NCBI GenBank assembly: GCA_016463365.1
Contig: JAEMRJ010000028.1
Location: forward strand, 1 to 7,176
DNA length: 7,176 nucleotides
Direction: 5' to 3'
Source: Thermoleophilaceae bacterium
Lineage (GTDB): Bacteria; Actinomycetota; Thermoleophilia; Solirubrobacterales; JACPNS01
In this document: in pieces, positions 5,782 through 7,176 of the stretch
Numbering within the stretch: position 1 is the stretch's first letter
Layout: each line of letters begins with the position of its first letter
Notes under the pieces: model-generated
Told to the model about the DNA's origin: nothing
Database searches by the model: none
What the model saw: only the letters and a program-made list of their open reading frames with translations
Position numbers and translations under genes: made by a program

Positions 5782-5828
5782 CAGTTCTGCGCGCGGGTCG
5801 GAATCCCGGCCCGCGAGCTTTAGAACTG
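5782..5828. terminator. Long compound stem-loop after the thiolase gene
   Basis: CAGTTCT (5782-5788) pairs with AGAACTG (5822-5828). Inside, GCGCGCGGGTCGG (5789-5801) pairs with CCGGCCCGCGAGC (5806-5818) with two mismatches around the loop AATC, and TTT (5819-5821) is bulged. It lies 31 bases after the thiolase stop codon. Position suggests termination or mRNA 3'-end protection of thiolase, but no T run follows on either strand, so it may instead be a structured RNA or repeat element. A 10-base palindrome GCGGGCCCGC (5844-5853) lies between it and the stop codon. Confidence 0.5.
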
Positions 5829-5859
5829 CAACAAATATTTCAGGCGGGCCCGCGCGCAC

Positions 5860-7053
5860 CTAGACGCGTTGGATCAGTGTGGCGGTGCCGATGCCCCCTC
5901 CGCAGCACATCGTGACGATCCCCCATTCCTTGTCTGCGCGCTCAAGCTCGTGCAGCATCGTTGTGATCAGGCGCGCGCCGCTGCCGCCCAGCGGGTGGCC
6001 CAGCGCGATCGCGCCGCCGTTGACGTTCACGCGGTCCCAGTCGGGATTCAGCTCGCGCCGCCAGGCCGCGACCACGGACGCGAAGGCTTCATTGACCTCG
6101 AAGAGATCGATGTCGTCGACGGTCATGTTGTTGCGCTCGAGGATCTGCCTGGTGGCCGGAATCGGACCCGTCAGCATGATCACCGGGTCAACTCCGACCG
6201 TGACCTGGTCGACGATCCGCGCGCGCGGCGTCAGGCCGAGCTCTTCGGCCTTTGTCTTCTCGGCGAGCAGAATCGCGGCCGCGCCGTCGGAGATCTGACT
6301 GGAGTTGCCGGCCGTGGTGACGCCGTCTTCTTTGAAGGCGGGCTTCAGGTTGGCGAGCGAATCAAGGGTGGTCGCCCTGAGACCCTGGTCAGTCGCGTAG
6401 GTGGCGCTGTCGCCGTTGTTGCCGACGGTCATCGGAAGGATCTCGCGCTCGAAGCGACCTTCGTCGGTGGCCTGCTGGGCGAGCTGCTGGCTGCGCAGAC
6501 CGAGCTCGTCGAGTTCGCTGCGTGGGATCTCCCACTGCTCGGCGATCATCTCTGAGCTGAGGCCCTGTGGGATCAGCTGGTAGCGGTCGTAGAGCTCCTT
6601 GGTGAATGGGACGCCGACGAGGTCGCTGATGCCGGGTTGGAATCCCACGCCCATCGGGACGTGCCCGAGGTGCTCGACGCCGCAGGCGACGGTGATGTCA
6701 TCGGCGCCGCTGGCGATCAGACCCGCGCCGAGATTCGTGGCGTGCTGACTCGATCCACACTGGAGGTCAAGCGTGGTGGCCGGGACGTCCATCGGCAGGC
6801 CGGCCTGGAGCCAGGCGTTGCGGCCGATGTTGAGGGACTGCTCGCCGATCTGCTGCACGCAGCCGGCGAGGACATTGTCGACTTCCGTCGGCTCCAGACC
6901 GGCGCGTTCAAGCACTGCCTTCTGGACGGAGCCGAGAAGCTCGTTCGGGTGGGTGTCCTTGTAGTAGCCCTTTTCCTTGTGCCCGCGGCCGACCGGGGTG
7001 CGTACTGCTTCGATGATCGTGACTTCGCGGCTGCTGCCCGTCTGCATACTCAT
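5860..7053 (-). CDS. Acetyl-CoA acetyltransferase / 3-ketoacyl-CoA thiolase
   Basis: A complete thiolase of 397 residues. It cleaves 3-ketoacyl-CoA with CoA to acetyl-CoA and a shortened acyl-CoA, the last step of beta-oxidation, in the cytosol. All catalytic elements are present: nucleophile Cys99 (LQCGSS), NEAFA (321-325), GHPLGGSGAR with His353 (352-361), and Cys383 in MCCGGGIG. TAGNSSQISDGA (247-258) is also typical. The N-terminal features (EAVRTPVGRG, ELLGSVQKAV, GCVQQIGEQS, NAWLQAGLP) recall the actinobacterial steroid/lipid thiolases of the FadA5 group, so degradation is likelier than acetoacetyl-CoA synthesis; the substrate is unproven. The frame is open to an ATG at 7122 (420 residues). 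ATG 7053 is preferred because family members start here, the extra 23 residues contain rare codons such as AGG and ATA, and 7122 would leave only 25 bases before a divergent gene. The SD site is weak either way. Confidence 0.93.
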   Translation of the reverse strand: MSMQTGSSREVTIIEAVRTPVGRGHKEKGYYKDTHPNELLGSVQKAVLERAGLEPTEVDNVLAGCVQQIGEQSLNIGRNAWLQAGLPMDVPATTLDLQCGSSQHATNLGAGLIASGADDITVACGVEHLGHVPMGVGFQPGISDLVGVPFTKELYDRYQLIPQGLSSEMIAEQWEIPRSELDELGLRSQQLAQQATDEGRFEREILPMTVGNNGDSATYATDQGLRATTLDSLANLKPAFKEDGVTTAGNSSQISDGAAAILLAEKTKAEELGLTPRARIVDQVTVGVDPVIMLTGPIPATRQILERNNMTVDDIDLFEVNEAFASVVAAWRRELNPDWDRVNVNGGAIALGHPLGGSGARLITTMLHELERADKEWGIVTMCCGGGIGTATLIQRV

Positions 7054-7080
7054 GTTCTGGATGCCTATCCTTGTCGCTCG

Positions 7081-7101
7081 CTGGCTCAGGTTTTGAACCA
7101 G
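7081..7101. promoter_or_regulatory. 21-base dyad between the divergent thiolase and edge genes, candidate operator
   Basis: CTGGcTCA-N5-TGAaCCAG has eight-base arms, seven of which match (lower case marks the mismatched pair). It lies near the middle of the 94 bases between ATG 7053 and GTG 7148, where a regulator could control both genes. The size and form suit a TetR- or GntR-type dimer, but it does not match the KstR or KstR2 sites as I remember them. Confidence 0.4.
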
Positions 7102-7147
7102 TCCGTTCTTGTTGCTGTTCATTGTTTCAATCTTTGAGGGGAATCTC

Positions 7148-7176
7148 GTGAGTGAAAAGTTGGGAATCGTCGGAAG
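7148..7176 (+). CDS. Start of a divergent gene, possibly NAD-binding 3-hydroxyacyl-CoA dehydrogenase (first 9 codons)
   Basis: GTG at 7148 begins an open frame reading MSEKLGIVG and then runs off the window. GAGGGG (7136-7141) lies 6 bases upstream, a strong SD site. A short polar start followed by a hydrophobic strand ending in Gly (LGIVG) is how NAD(P)-binding Rossmann folds begin (the first Gly of GxGxxG), and 3-hydroxyacyl-CoA dehydrogenases of actinobacteria often start this way. Placed back to back with a thiolase, that enzyme (beta-oxidation step 3) is the best guess. Other Rossmann enzymes fit nine residues equally well. Confidence 0.55.

Noticed and set aside
5869..6555. A 228-codon plus-strand frame opposite the thiolase
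   Set aside because: It is explained as a shadow of the thiolase, which has every catalytic motif on the minus strand.
7123..7147. Right-edge gap as plain spacer
   Set aside because: On closer reading it contains the GAGGGG ribosome binding site of a gene starting at 7148, so that gene was annotated.

Overview
The window looks like a piece of a high-GC actinobacterial chromosome, most likely from the Thermoleophilia (Solirubrobacter-like). This rests on the base composition, a lipoprotein built of cell-wall-binding-repeat-2-like modules, several genes without Shine-Dalgarno (SD) sites but with TANNNT boxes close to the start, and fatty-acid or steroid beta-oxidation genes of actinobacterial type. 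The phylum is an inference from motifs; no marker gene is present.

Layout, left to right. An acyl-CoA dehydrogenase (minus strand, its C-terminal half beyond the left edge) is divergent from a three-gene plus-strand block. That block holds a predicted lipoprotein with three CWB2-like modules, an 85-residue helical protein of unknown function, and a secreted basic protein of unknown function. The last of these meets, tail to tail with a single base between stop codons, the first of two minus-strand membrane HD-GYP proteins (predicted cyclic-di-GMP phosphodiesterases). The two HD-GYP genes are tandem paralogues: their catalytic domains are nearly alike, but their six-helix membrane sensor halves are not. 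A good intrinsic terminator lies between them, so they are probably separate transcription units. Further right is a complete acetyl-CoA acetyltransferase/3-ketoacyl-CoA thiolase (minus strand). It is divergent from a gene of which only the first nine codons are in the window; its start resembles an NAD-binding 3-hydroxyacyl-CoA dehydrogenase.

How they may work together. The dehydrogenase, the thiolase and the clipped edge gene would supply steps 1, 4 and possibly 3 of a beta-oxidation spiral. The middle of the window concerns the cell surface (lipoprotein, secreted protein) and second-messenger turnover (two HD-GYP proteins). No sequence evidence ties the middle block to beta-oxidation. The non-coding DNA is the least ordinary part. 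The 228-base gap between thiolase and the upstream HD-GYP gene holds several strong inverted repeats, two of them overlapping in the HD-GYP leader. The short gap between thiolase and the edge gene holds a 21-base dyad that could be a shared operator. No rRNA, tRNA, CRISPR array, insertion sequence or phage gene was seen.
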